Assembly (NCBI GenBank): GCA_030248295.1
Contig: JASANH010001421.1
Location: 62,001-126,000 of the forward strand
Direction: 5' to 3'
Origin: Mesodorylaimus sp. YZB2_4
Lineage: Eukaryota > Nematoda > Enoplea > Dorylaimida > Dorylaimidae
Length of the DNA stretch: 64,000 nt
Part shown: piece after piece, positions 45,177 through 56,700 of the stretch
Layout of the letters: each line of letters starts with the position of its first letter
How positions within the stretch are numbered: position 1 is the first letter of the stretch
Translations under genes and position numbers: made by a program
The notes under the pieces: generated by a model
Seen by the model: only the letters and a program-made list of their open reading frames with translations
Told to the model about the DNA's origin: nothing
Databases searched by the model: none

Positions 45177-46109
45177 TAGGCAGTATGAGCAGTGTGTGAC
45201 GTGGATGACAGTTTCAATACCATCAGTCGGGCCACGCTGGTTGTAGAAGTACGGTGATCATGACATGTTTGGCACATGGTTTGGTGAAGAACGTATCAGC
45301 AGACACTTGGACGCAGATCCAGTCTGGGTCCACCTGGCTGCCGAAAGCATAAAACGTTATCGATCGATCGAGACCCAATATGGTATGTCATTGATGTCTG
45401 CGCGGTAAATTCGAATTGTTGAATTTCCTTTCAGGTGTGCATTTCTTTACTGAAAATGGATTTATCAAAATATTGGATAAGGAGGGTGAACCCGGTCTGC
45501 GAGCAATGGTCGAGACAGCCAAGCAGTTCGAGTTCAAGTACGAAATATTGGGCAGGGAGGAAATGGAGAGGAGGTTCACGTGTTGGAGAGTTCCACGCGG
45601 CGTGGTTGGACTATTCGAGGCCAGTCAAAGTGGCACAGTCAATCCACGGAGAGTCTTCTTCGCAGTGGGATCATTCTTATTTCCAGTCTGACGTAGGGCC
45701 ATAAGCACAGCATATACAGGCATCTAGGATGACCCTTATGTTTTAACCTTCACAGTTGACCTGTCTACTGTACAGTAGGTAGTTGAGGTTAGCGGTTTCC
45801 TTGGCAGAGTTGGAGACTGGTTGGCACAGTCCATTCCCGCCCTTCGGAGAGCAGTCTAGCGGTGGGCACTTCCATTCCTCGGGGGCTGATTAACGAGGTG
45901 GAAGGGGTCCAGGCTGGACTCCAGGGTACCACCATCGAGGATTTGCGACCAACACGGCATAAATTCTGGTGGGTTGACCATTAGTCGATAGTAATGCGGG
46001 ATAGCTAGCGGTAAAAGGGTCATTTTCGACCCCCTGCTCATGTTTTATCATGTCGCCAGACGCAGGTATGCGCGTTCGAAGGTGCCACATGTGCACAAAA
46101 GGATTCGCC

Positions 46110-46165
46110 AGGCCCACGAGTCGAACACGCAAGTGAGCTAGGTGCGCAGTTAGGCTGCTGCTGGG
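46110..46165 (-). repeat. tRNA-like B-box segment in oxidase copy 2 intron 3
   Basis: The minus strand reads GCGTGTTCGACTCGTGGGCC, like the B-box part of the segments at 26998 and 30935. The A-box half is poorly preserved. Confidence 0.35.
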
Positions 46166-47249
46166 GTCTGCAGGCACGTTTTTTTCATTCGCTCTTTTTT
46201 CAGCTTTCAACACCGCCACTTACCGCATTCACACACGGCAAGGTAGAACCATGAACACCCGGAGAGTTCTCTCCTGTGCTGGTGCCTTCTTGAACCATTT
46301 CCCCATCCTTCCCTCGCCACGCTTGGACGTCACGTATCGCGGTTCCATCGTTAATCGAATCCGACTCGACCCTGGACCGCTCTTGGAGACGCTGCTGAAG
46401 ACGATGCCATCATTCTCGTTCGCCTCGAGGAGAGACCGACGGGAAAATTGTTCTGGTCTGACTGATCAATCCAAGGTGACCTTTGAAGAGAGAGAGGGCG
46501 GTGGCCTGCCTTTTATGGTTTAGCACCCACGAAGTATCCTGACGGTAAGGCCCCAATTCAACAAATCACGTGATCTTCAGTTTGTGGGAAATACTCGAAA
46601 CGGGGACTGTGTATTCAAATTAGGCACTCGCTTACCTTATGCTCACTGACGATGAGTCACTTAGTCCGGGCCTTCCCCTGACCGAAATAGTATACCATCG
46701 GCACTTGGCCATGGCCCTTCTCTGTTTCAGGCCACTACTACATAAAGATAGCCTATGGTGCCACGGATGCTCAACAGGAGCTTGCCAGCACAGAAGACGT
46801 TAGTGAATGGTATCGGTCTGGACCAACGGGACATCGAGCTGTCGGACAACAGATTGCAGAACTGGCACAAGAATTTATAAAAGGTAAGGCGAAGAAGATG
46901 CGCAAGGGTCAGGTTACTCTTGACGGACGCTGTTCAAATTTGGCACGGCGAGATGTCTGGGTTTTTTTGACTCTGCTCGTGTACTGTCGACAGCAAGGCT
47001 GTCTGCTCGTTTGAGTTCCACAAATCTTCACTATCAGCAGCCTGCTAGACGGTACAGAGCGAGTCAACGAGGACCTGGCCCGCGGTTTTTACAAACTGAC
47101 CCCAGGAAGAGCCCAGCTCCCGCGATGGAGAAGGGATACCGAACTGTTGTACTACCCGCTCTACTGTTATAAGCATGCTCTATGCTACCGTTGACTGGCG
47201 GTCGTGGGAAAGAATTCGACCGAGCGAGCTCGGTGCGGCAAGTACTCTG

Positions 47250-47345
47250 CCTGGAGTAGTGCAAGTCTCGATTATACGTGCCTGCGACTGAAACATCAAT
47301 CGGAGTGGCTGATGTGTCCCACCCAGGGGAGATCAATAATTGTCT
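47250..47345 (-). repeat. Dispersed repeat, hairpin-core family, in oxidase copy 2 intron 5
   Basis: Minus-strand copy; plus-strand reading has GCAAGTCTCGATTATACGTG, GACTGAAACATCAATCGGAG and CACCCAGGGGAGATCAATAA. Confidence 0.55.
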
Positions 47346-48039
47346 ACCACCCACCACGGCCTGATAGCTGTTGACTGCAACTGTATAAAATGACCATCCT
47401 GCGCTATGGCGCAAGGGAAAAGATGCCCAGGCGTAGTGAATAGTGTACTCATATTCTCATTGACAGATTTGGACGTGAGCGAATTCGAAGTGGACACGTG
47501 TGTTTGGGTCGAGACGCCAGCTCGTCGTCCTTACCTCGGCCGTCTGGACAAGGACATGTACATCGCAACGGGTGACAACTGGTTCGCAGCCAAGTCCTCG
47601 GACGAGCTGGGTCGATTGGGCGCGCGACTGACTATTAGCGATGGCAAGTGGCCGAGCCAGTTTCTGACCGAGGACATGCTAAGAGTGAGATACAAACCGG
47701 GTGCGAGTAAGCTGTGATCAGGCAGTCTGGGGTGGGTCTACGGAAGTTGCAGGGTGAAAATGACAGTCATACTTCATAGTTGGTAACCATTTTACACGTG
47801 ATTCCTTGTTAGCCCCGTTAATGCCACTCCAATAACCGTAAAATAAACTTTACTACAAACACGCAGTGCGCTTAACGTATCTACTGCTTCTGCACAAGGC
47901 TAGGTTTATATTCATGACTTGCAGGTCTTCTTCACAACCGTACCCAGTGCAGCCCGCAGGCTCAGACAATCCACCACATTACATTTATCCCGTAATTTCC
48001 ATTCCAAACTAATCTAGTGCAAACAATCTGAAATCTTGC

Positions 48040-48108
48040 TTCGAACAGGAATCGAACCCGCACCTCTGGGATTACAGGCTCAGTTACGCCTCACTTTACC
48101 AGCCATAT
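48040..48108 (-). repeat. tRNA-like segment between oxidase copy 2 and GPCR
   Basis: The minus strand has GGCTGGTAAAGTGAGGCGTA (A-box-like) and GTGCGGGTTCGATTCCTG (B box). The acceptor ends do not pair, so it is probably SINE-derived. Confidence 0.45.
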
Positions 48109-48122
48109 TCAACCCATCAATG

Positions 48123-49148
48123 TTATTGATCTATTTTTACATTAAGAGTCCGAACCTGCGTCACTTGAACGGCAGCCTTGGCCTTGGTTTCTGACTTTCC
48201 ACCCCTCTCACTCACTTGTTTGCCACAAAACACACGAAGGAACTCATTCCTCAATGGTCTCAGCATGACCATCATTACGATACTTCTCAAACTAGAATTG
48301 ATCAAGTACAAAATGGAGAAGAATCGTTTCCACAGTAACCTCTCTCTGACAGGATAAGCGAATTTGGCCAAAAGATAAGTGCTGTGGAAAGTGATCGGGA
48401 CAATCATTTCTATTATTAAAAAGTAAAGTAGCTCCCGATGTTGCCTTATCACACTTTTGGTCAGTTGCTGAGCCGCTGAGTGATTGGTCAATTTTTTGTA
48501 TATCATCCAATTACAGTAAAGCACTGTGACATCTCCCACTCCCACTATGGGTCCCATGCACACTATCCAGAAGTAGACAGTCCAGAAGACACTGCCGTAG
48601 ACTATGATGCAGCAGTGCTGGTTATCTTGGTCCCAACCCGTGTGGCCAGTGGCCGAGAAGGTCAACAGTATCGAACACACGAACACCCAGGTACCCAGGA
48701 TCATTAGGCCGATGTTCCGACGCGTGTATATGCGGTCGTAGTGAGCCGAATGGTAGAGCGAGACGTAGCGATTCAACGAAAGTACGGCTGGGAATATGAA
48801 CACTTGGAACCCACAACTGGAGTTGATGAAACCGAGCCACTGGCACCCAACTTGGGGCAGCTGATCGCGGAGAAGTATGTAGAAGTTTTGACCAACTGCG
48901 AATATCAAACACACGATCAGGTCGGCCACTGACAAGTGAGATACCAGGATGTTCACGTTATTCTGATGCAGTTTGGTGGTGGCTGTCAAATAGATGGGCA
49001 GGGCATTGATTAGCACACCAATGCCTGCGATCACAGTGAATATGGATGCTGTTTCGACTCGCTCAGGCCAAGCATCGAACAAGTACGAGTCTTTGCGCCG
49101 CACGACCACAGAAAAATTGTCGCAAGGGAGGGTAGCATTGTCAAACAT
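48123..49148 (-). CDS. Rhodopsin-class G protein-coupled receptor, intronless
   Basis: A 341-residue protein in a single exon with seven hydrophobic helices. TM1 (ASIFTVIAGIGVLINALPIY) has the GxxxN pattern. TM2 carries LSVADLIVCLIFAVG (the LxxxD sodium-site motif). TM3 ends LSLNRYVSLYHSAHYD, with NRY in place of DRY. A Cys before TM3 (QVGCQWLGF) and QHCC in extracellular loop two can form the conserved disulfide. TM6-TM7 read LIIEMIVPITFHSTYLLAKF and FFSILYLINSSLRSIVMMVM, the latter replacing NPxxY. N-linked sites occur at NAT and NFS. This fits the divergent chemoreceptor-like class A receptors that nematodes have in large numbers; the ligand is unknown. It is unusual here in having no intron. 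Confidence 0.8.
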   Translation of the reverse strand: MFDNATLPCDNFSVVVRRKDSYLFDAWPERVETASIFTVIAGIGVLINALPIYLTATTKLHQNNVNILVSHLSVADLIVCLIFAVGQNFYILLRDQLPQVGCQWLGFINSSCGFQVFIFPAVLSLNRYVSLYHSAHYDRIYTRRNIGLMILGTWVFVCSILLTFSATGHTGWDQDNQHCCIIVYGSVFWTVYFWIVCMGPIVGVGDVTVLYCNWMIYKKLTNHSAAQQLTKSVIRQHRELLYFLIIEMIVPITFHSTYLLAKFAYPVRERLLWKRFFSILYLINSSLRSIVMMVMLRPLRNEFLRVFCGKQVSERGGKSETKAKAAVQVTQVRTLNVKIDQ

Positions 49149-50991
49149 TGTGGGTCTAAAAAAGGCTCAGTGTTTCTCTTCTGGTGAATTCAGAATCACC
49201 AGTGCATTGATGGACACGCGCCTCTGAAGCTTATCATCCGATCACCGACCAGCAGGTTCTAGGCAGATTATCCTCCCTTATCAGCAGCACCATCTCTTAT
49301 AAGATTGGACACAGCTCATCACCAACACATGCCATCACTCTTCACTTAGTGTCTTACAGAACACATTGCCAAACCCAACTGCCACACGTCACCTGATGCT
49401 GGTCAGCTCGAGCCACACTTCTTCCAACCAGCTAGAAAGGCTGCTTGAAGATAAAGCCTTCTTATATCCTCATATTTCACCTGGCAACATCTGAGCAGGC
49501 AAGCAACTGACGCATCTAGCGACCAAAATGGTGCCATGCGTGCGGTCACTTCAGAAGTATTTTCTGTGGCCGCTTATCGAGTTCGATCACTAATGGCCTC
49601 CTTGCGTGAAAACAAAAGGTTTTACCTCCTGCTGTTAACATAACATGCGATCAGTTATCTGCTCCGCGTCCGCCAGCTCCTGTTCGAATAGGAATAGGGA
49701 CGACGAACTCACGCCATGCACTTGCTGATTTGGTAATAAGGAAAGAGGCTTGAGCGTGGCTTATTAGTTAGCTAGACAGGAAATAACGAGCGTGAGCTCG
49801 CGCTCGAATAAAAACACCTGCCATAAGTCACGAAATTGGGTGCAACGAGACAAGCATTGGCGCAAAGGTGACAGTGACCAAATTCCTGCCTCTATCAGCA
49901 TTAGGCATAGAACTGCTGGATCAATCCCACGTTGTAGGAGGAGTCCATACCCTCGCAACGCTACACTTCGTTCGTCATGCACTGTTCACGTCCGTGTAAC
50001 GGCCGTGGGATATCGACGGGGTATCATTAGCTGTACCAGACAATCCCCTTGGCACGCGACACTGGCTCGTTTGCTCCTTTATTGGTTGCTGCGAATAACA
50101 TGGAGGATAGAGTCGTATTCTTGGCACACCCACATGCTAACATTTGAGATCCACAGTCTTTGGCACGGACAATGGACAGATGGAGGCATCGTATAAGTTA
50201 CTTAAGCTACAGCAGACCACGCCGGATTGCTCATCCAGGTAATAGTATGAGAAACACCTTATCACTAACAGACATCGAGTGACCAATGACCATTCGTGGT
50301 GCCAACGTGGCTCATTAGGACGGATATCAACTCGGCTCAATGGCTGGCTCGGACTAGCTAATATGACGGCGGCCATAGCTCGGCCATGATCAGCGACCAT
50401 ATGCTCAAGTGAAACGGTGACCTTGATCACAGCTCGTCTAAACCTCTCCGCCGCTGTTGCTGTTTGACCAAGTCACTCAGTTCAACCACAGCGTCGACAA
50501 CCAGCCGGAAATGGTGAATGGTCTAAACAGGATGGGATGCAAATTGAGTCAGCGGCCATCACTCTATTCTTACCGTCTTGTAGAAGAGGCAGTTGACGGG
50601 GTCCTCGTCCTCGCCATTAGGACAGTCCAGTTTGTCATTACACAGAGCAGTGTCTGGTATGCACACCCGATAGCCGTGCCTTCTCCGACTAGGGCATAAA
50701 ACTTGAGTCGTTTTGCCATGCAGACGGGGACACTCTGAAAACAGTTTAGTAGTTAGCGCGCTGGATCAATAATCCTAGAAGTGGGGTTCAAATCCCGCTT
50801 CAGGTTCAAGTTTTTGGGCTGGGCAGGAGCTGGTCATCCCAGTGTCTGTAGAAAGAATCAGGGACCCGGATAATGTGGGCGTGTTTGGCCTGTGGGGGGA
50901 AGCAGTGTCTATGGTTGGCCACTTCTCCAGGCAAGACCCGTCGGGTTGAATTCCTCAGAGGCCACACACACTTGTCACGCGAGACCAGTGA
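49149..50991. other. Intergenic with a tRNA-like relic
   Basis: The upstream region of the GPCR. It holds the tRNA-like segment at 50745-50805 and no supported exon. Confidence 0.45.
50745..50805 (+). repeat. tRNA-like segment, possible tRNA-Ile(AAU) relic
   Basis: A-box-like TAGTTAGCGCGCTGG, an anticodon-arm-like GGATCAATAATCC with AAU in the loop, and a good B box GGGGTTCAAATCCCG. The D-arm and acceptor stem cannot be formed properly, so it is a relic or a SINE head. Confidence 0.4.
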
Positions 50992-51753
50992 CTAGTGATT
51001 ACAGTAGGCACACTGATGAGCAGTGTTCACGCACAGGAGAGGTGCTTTGCTAGTGACCACTGTGCACAGCACACTCGTCAGCAGCTTACCAAAGTCAGAC
51101 TGAGGCAAATCGGAGAACAATTTAAACTGTTGGTCATCCATGGTCGTCGTACGTCCAGTCATGAATCGCTGTCCTTGCTCCTCAGCCTGACCAGTGCCCC
51201 CAGTAGCGGGGGCTGACTCAGGCTGCAGTCGAGCCTTGATATTGAATCCGTGAATCGTGTGAGCGGATTGCACTTCGGGGTCCTCCCTTTGTTCCCTGCC
51301 AAAGGGTGCGCCCGTCCTCTCGTGCTTTCTCCTCTGGTGGTAGTGGTGGTTCCTCTGGTGCCCTCTGGGCGTCGGTGTCCTTTGCACTGTCCTCTCATCT
51401 AGGGCCTCGAGGAAAAACGAGGCGCGCCTGTCATCCGGCGAGTCCTCGCTGCTTTGCGACAATGCATTCTTGGTCAAGAGACGGGTGTTGATCAAGTGTC
51501 TGAACTGGGCCAATGCATTCATTGTCCTGGTTAGCTTTTCCAGTCCGATATCAGCCTGGTTGTGGCCGCCATCATCGCTCATCGAGTCCAGATCGTAGAC
51601 ATTGGTAATGGCCAATCCATCACGACTGACCAATAATCTGTCATTACTCTGTTGCTGCAGTGGTTTGCAATATGTGCCAGACCAGGCCAAGACGAGAATG
51701 AGAATGGCAAAACGGGACCTGCACTTCGCCAATGAATGGCCAACTGCGAACAT
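50992..51753 (-). CDS. Secreted protein of unknown function
   Basis: A single-exon frame of 253 residues. The N-terminus has a signal peptide (SRFAILILVLAWSGTYC). The mature part is polar, with RTMNALAQFRHLINTRLL, an Arg/His-rich tract (HQRNHHYHQRRKHERTG) and four cysteines near the C-terminus (VLCTVVTSKAPLLC, QCAYCNH). No family recognised. Dibasic sites could be processed, so a prohormone is possible, but no amidated repeat is visible. The open frame extends through a GC-rich stretch with protein-like composition. An AT-rich TACTATAATT lies just upstream of the start. The 3' end might be altered by unseen splicing. Confidence 0.5.
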   Translation of the reverse strand: MFAVGHSLAKCRSRFAILILVLAWSGTYCKPLQQQSNDRLLVSRDGLAITNVYDLDSMSDDGGHNQADIGLEKLTRTMNALAQFRHLINTRLLTKNALSQSSEDSPDDRRASFFLEALDERTVQRTPTPRGHQRNHHYHQRRKHERTGAPFGREQREDPEVQSAHTIHGFNIKARLQPESAPATGGTGQAEEQGQRFMTGRTTTMDDQQFKLFSDLPQSDFGKLLTSVLCTVVTSKAPLLCVNTAHQCAYCNH

Positions 51754-51875
51754 GACGAGTACTATAATTCTTGGCCCAAATAGATTAGACGTAAGGAAAC
51801 TCCGATCCTTGCTCGAAACTAGACCAGAACCAAGTTGACAACCAGTCCAAACAAAGGCGCTTATAGCACTAGCTG

Positions 51876-52151
51876 ATGGTCGTCGACGGGCAGAGCATAT
51901 GCCCAGGTGCCACTTTCAATTACACCCGCACTTATCACTCGTTGTTTCCCAATGTCACAGGCGGGCGGGGGCGGGTCTGGAGCAAAGCTTCCTTCTATGC
52001 CACCGCGTCAATCGACTCGGGCAAATATATCAATGTCAACTGCGCACACGGACTCTTCAAATTTGTAGATTATCGAAAAAACCATTTGCTCACTTTCGGA
52101 CCGAGGCCGGTACAGGCTCGATTTCCAGCCAATGACGTTCAAGGAATATAA
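51876..52151 (+). CDS. Possible small gene, unknown
   Basis: A 91-residue frame that begins 122 bp from the divergent minus-strand gene. It has protein-like stretches (GATFNYTRTYHSLFPNVTG, INVNCAHGLFKFVDYRKNHL) and two sequons. No domain, signal peptide or intron is visible, and it may be part of a larger gene or a chance frame. Confidence 0.25.
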   Translation: MVVDGQSICPGATFNYTRTYHSLFPNVTGGRGRVWSKASFYATASIDSGKYINVNCAHGLFKFVDYRKNHLLTFGPRPVQARFPANDVQGI

Positions 52152-53792
52152 TTAGCCGAGGGGCGGGTTAAAGGGCAGTGCCCACGAAAATGAAACCATG
52201 ACCAAGTCTTCTAGTTTCATCCGCCTGAGAAGATGTCCGCCCGCAACGATCCCTTTATATCTAATTAATAAGAAGTTAAAATTGGCCCCTCGATACGTTT
52301 ATATTGGGTTTCCTTGAATGACGTGCAAGTGAATGTATCTATCGCCCACCATACGCTCATACTTCTGAAAAGGTCATTGTCTGATAGGAAAATAACTGCT
52401 CCAACACCTTCGCGCCTTGTCAGCACCCTCCCAGTCTCGGCACTGTACACAAGACCAGTGCAAACACTTCAAGCACTCGCACCTCACCCGAGGTAAACTG
52501 AGAGTTTTAGGTAAAGAATTTATGACGAAACATTTGCGTCATAAACCACTGACCTCCAACAAGACTGGCACACACACGATGGGTTTCTACAAACGAGCGC
52601 ATGAAAGCACTAATTTTCGGGCAAAGGAAAGTGATAGGATCGATAGGAAAGAGAAGAAAGAGCTTTGCAAAATGTACTCATAACAAAAATTAGGTTACAA
52701 ATATAAAAACAGGTCACTTTCTTATGCAAGTAAGATCAGTTACTAAGTGAAGGTCTCTTTGAAAAGTCCAGATACTATTTGAGTTTGATGTTTTGAAAAA
52801 AGTAGAAACTAGAAAGCAAATAGTTTTGTGCAAGGTAATTTCAAGAAGACGTAGAAAACTAGATTTGCTCAATTTCTTCGACAAAAGACACCATTTCGAG
52901 TGGAGAAGAAATTGCTTTATGGCCACACGCCAGCCACCACATTCCAAACCAGGTTGGTTCGAAAAATAAAAAGATAAGATTATCCTCCTAAAAACAATAT
53001 AGCAAACTTGTCCTCAATTCGCACTCAGATCAGGACAACTTTGATCAATCGATCAACTAGTTTAGCCGCAACAAATCAATCATTTCGTATATTGGGGGTA
53101 ATTAAGCAAATAAGGCACGAATTTATGGCCGTCTCGAATTACAGTTGCACACGTACAAATATGGACTCCGTGTCGACGCCCGCCATCGTCTTGTTGACAA
53201 CCGTGCGCTGGCCCGAGTGGACTGCATACCAGAAGAGTGCGAGTTACCGAGTCGAAACTGAAACGCGTTCTCGCATGGCCAACGAGAATAGGACACAGTC
53301 GTATCAGTGCGTGTGCGGGGACCATCCGTCAACTGTTGCTACAAGTCACCCTCTTCCCCATCGCGCCCCACTTACACCTTCTCCGAAACACCACTCTCTT
53401 ATCACCAAATATGGCAGGTCGGACTCGGCTTCGCGGGTGGCCGTTTGATAAGAGTAGAAATGGGTTGGACTTGTTTTCGCAGTCGCCCACTCCCGCTCAA
53501 ATGGACATTCCACTCATACCGCCAACCAGTAACGATTACGGTACCCACTAGACCAATATGAAAACTGTCATTTTCTATCAATATTTTCCAACTGGTTTAT
53601 AAATAAATGAAAAGTAAAGACCTGAATTTTCAAGACGGTTCAATAAAAATGTAGATTTCACCAATTTGAACGCAGAGTCACAGTTAATACACGATTACAA
53701 AGCCCCAATTCACAAAAGAAAAAACACAAGCGCCGCCGTGTTTTTTTTAGATATTTCCAAAACATCGTGTCACTACTAAATATTTACCACAT
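52152..53792. other. Intergenic, no recognised gene
   Basis: Overlapping frames at 53008-53561 on both strands show no domain. The last few hundred bases are AT-rich and include AATAAA motifs, probably near the 3' end of the eIF1A transcript. Confidence 0.4.
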
Positions 53793-56700
53793 TCATTTCT
53801 TCTTTTGAGGCTGAGGCTGTTCCTCCTCGTCACTACTTTCAGTTTCGGATTCTTCGGATATTTCAGCTTCGTCTCCATCAGAAACGGCCAATTCTCCAAC
53901 TCCCATGTCAGCGAATTCAATACCGAAATCCTCGTCTTCGCCACCTTCGTTGATCTTGGCTAAAAAAAGAAAAACGTTAAAATTGCTAAAAACTAAACAA
54001 TTTTCTATCAAAAAAGGAGGAAAAATAAGAAGAAAAAATTTGTTGAGCTTCGTGCGGGAAGCCAGCTATGCTTCTCTCGAGCATGATTAAAACGCCTACT
54101 TAGGTCTAATTCCTTCCTCCTACACGTCAGGGTAAGGGGACAAATTACAGTAGTATTTCTAACAGACCAGACAACAGGATAAAATTTGCAGCACTTTTCA
54201 AAAACGACCTAGCACTCGTCCAGTTGAGGATAGGCCTTAGCTTTAGCTACACCCAGCACGAGAACGCTTCGTGGGTAAGATTTTGGGAGTTGGAAGCTGA
54301 AGACCCAGCAGAAAACAGGAATCGAATAAAAATCCGACTAATCCTCAAAACTCACGACTCTACTGGCTAGAGAGTACCCGATTCTGGCCTGGCGGTTCAG
54401 GGGCGCCTCACGCAAGGCGCGCATTCACAGGGGAGGGTTCGACTACCGTCTTGGTAAAAAATGATTGTCAAATATGTGATCCTTCATCATGTCATGTCAT
54501 ACTTCATCCATAGCCAAGCACTGTACAGCGCACTCGAGGGCTAAGGAACACATATTTGACAATCATTTTGTTTCCCGGATCCCGAACGAACGCTAGGCCA
54601 TGGCGAGTGGGAGAGACTGTTCGATCACCCCTGGCATCCCTTCGAGTGAGCTGTATGGTGCTTGGCTATGCATAAAGTATGACCTGACATGAGATTTCGG
54701 TAAAAATTTTCAATTTTTACATTGACTTCTAGTAAGATAACACTGGGACTCATAACCAGGCCCCGTAACCGTAACCTCATACAGTAAAGGTGCATAACCA
54801 TATAAAATTTAGTTGCAAGCTGGATCACAAGAGGCTGCCCTCAAAGTAGTGTGTCATCTGTTCAGGTGTTTCACACTTTTCAGTCAAAACCTATGGCTAA
54901 CCCTGGCTCTAATGTATTTTACATTTCCCTTATGACCATACAAAAAATCTTACGATCCGATTAGAGCATATGCAACCAAGCCTGGCAAGCGCAGGAGAGA
55001 ATGTGGCCGACTAGAGCAAGGCAAGTCTTGTGACTGACCTGCGGCTGAAAGATCAACCCGACGGGGTGATGTTACCGAGCCAGTGGTGATCGACTACTCT
55101 CTCCCACTCGCCATGGCCTAGCGTTCGTTCGGGATCCCGATTCGGACTGCCCCTCCTAAGCCCGATCCAGATATGAAATGGTCGACATTAAATGCTGTGG
55201 AGATGTTTCATAAGGGGAAGGGTGGGAAGGGAATGTTAAAAAAGGGGAAACTGGAGAAACTTTGGCGGATGATCGAACTGATAAAGAGGAAGCAAGGGAT
55301 TTGTTTGCTAATTGGTGACTGACTCCCCCTTTTTTGCTTCCCTGATTTTGAATGCAATGATAAATACTGCACTAAAAATTATAAAAGGAAATAGAGATTT
55401 TGGCTCTATATTTTCTGGCTACTCAGGGTAGGTTGTAGATCACCTACAACGAATTAAAAAAGTGAAAAAAGCGTTCTTTAAAAATCCCGATCCAAGTCGG
55501 GACTGAGCGAGTCCTAATCCCGATTTCCCCTTTAAATGATCCCGAACAAACACCACCATGGCCTTCCAGGGGATTACACACATTGGTAAGATACTTGGAG
55601 CAATTCTCACTTCCTCGTTTAAGCGAGACCCGTTTGTGCCCATGCTCTAGGCCTGTTATGTCCAGAAGTGGCATCGAGGGCTTTTGGATTTACATAAGAT
55701 CAACGGACCTGTTTGGTATTTTTTGCCAGCAAATCCACGATTTTGATAGTACACTTTGTTAGTGCTGTATTGGTCGGTCAATGATGCATCGAAACGATTG
55801 TGAAACGATTTCCCTACCTTGTCTGGTGGGGGAATCGACTCACTGTGATGAGATTTCTCTCCACTGTGTGACGGTCCCCCTAGCATCAGTGTTTAAATTT
55901 TGAGCCTTCGTCTATGAAACAAGGACAAACATGGACAAAATCGTCATCACTTATCCTAGAAGGTATGAAATAGAGGGGGGACCAAGTTGGGGAATCGTAA
56001 CGGGGCGTGTCCTACTTCTGACTGCTGATATTCAAAATAAAAACATCTGGTCCGAATATAAAACGAAACTCAGACTAGATATCAAAAAAGCCAAGCCCTA
56101 AGGGCTCAAAACCCGCACTAGGGGGGGGGGGGTCTAGCTTCAAGCTTTCGATAACTTAGTTTCCTGTTCTACAATTAGATCGTCTTGTTCGGGGAGCTGA
56201 CTAAAACTGCGGAATCTCCACTATGTTATCTTACAGTGAAGGAGAAAATCTAACCTGAGAACTAGTCAGTTTTAAGCAGATTTCCTACCAAGTTATCAAG
56301 CGAGTCCAGGCGGATTTTTGGAACCAGATAACTGAATATTGTCTATGCGGCTGATCTTTAGCGAAAACCCCAATTTCTTACCGTTTTCGGGTAGCTCGCC
56401 GTAACTTTTAAGATTCCTAGCTTCATCCGCGTTGTATTTCAAGATCACATCGGCTTTTTTATCTTGGTAATCTCGCAAGCCAATCAGGATTACGTCTCCT
56501 GTATTAATCCAAATCTAAAAAGTACATCGTTTACAAAACCATAAAGAAACATTAGGAAACCATAAATCGTTTACCTTTTTCCTCAGTTTTCCTCGAATGT
56601 GGCACATCCTCGCAACGCCATCGAAACAATAGGCTTGTAACCGACCATTGCCCAACATTTTCATCACTTGAGCGTATTCTAAAGAAAAAACATGGCTGTA

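Larger units (their letters stand above)
43840..47717 (+). pseudogene. Sarcosine oxidase-like gene, copy 2 (damaged paralogue)
   Basis: Tandem paralogue of the gene 545 bp upstream, with the same six-exon pattern: 43840-43959, 45247-45382, from 45435, 46204-46544, 46731-46883 and 47467-47717. Exons one, two, five and six are intact and similar, including FDVCVIGAGLIGSAAAKYCA, DPVWVHLAAESIKRYRSIET, VDTCVWVETPARRPYLGRL and the C-terminus ASKL, which resembles a type-1 peroxisomal signal. Two lesions are visible. Exon three stops matching after GTVNPRR; the roughly 33 residues that follow in copy 1 are missing and no proper donor is present. Exon four has a 1-base deletion near 46509 relative to copy 1, giving a TAG within five codons. 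The first lesion cannot be a simple base-calling error. A pseudogene or a recently disabled copy is most likely. Confidence 0.75.

Noticed and set aside
48040..50805. Functional tRNA genes
   Set aside because: A and B boxes are present at 48040-48108 and 50745-50805, but acceptor stems and D arms do not pair.
53008..53561. Frames of 81-146 codons on both strands
   Set aside because: No domain or splice evidence, and the strands compete equally.
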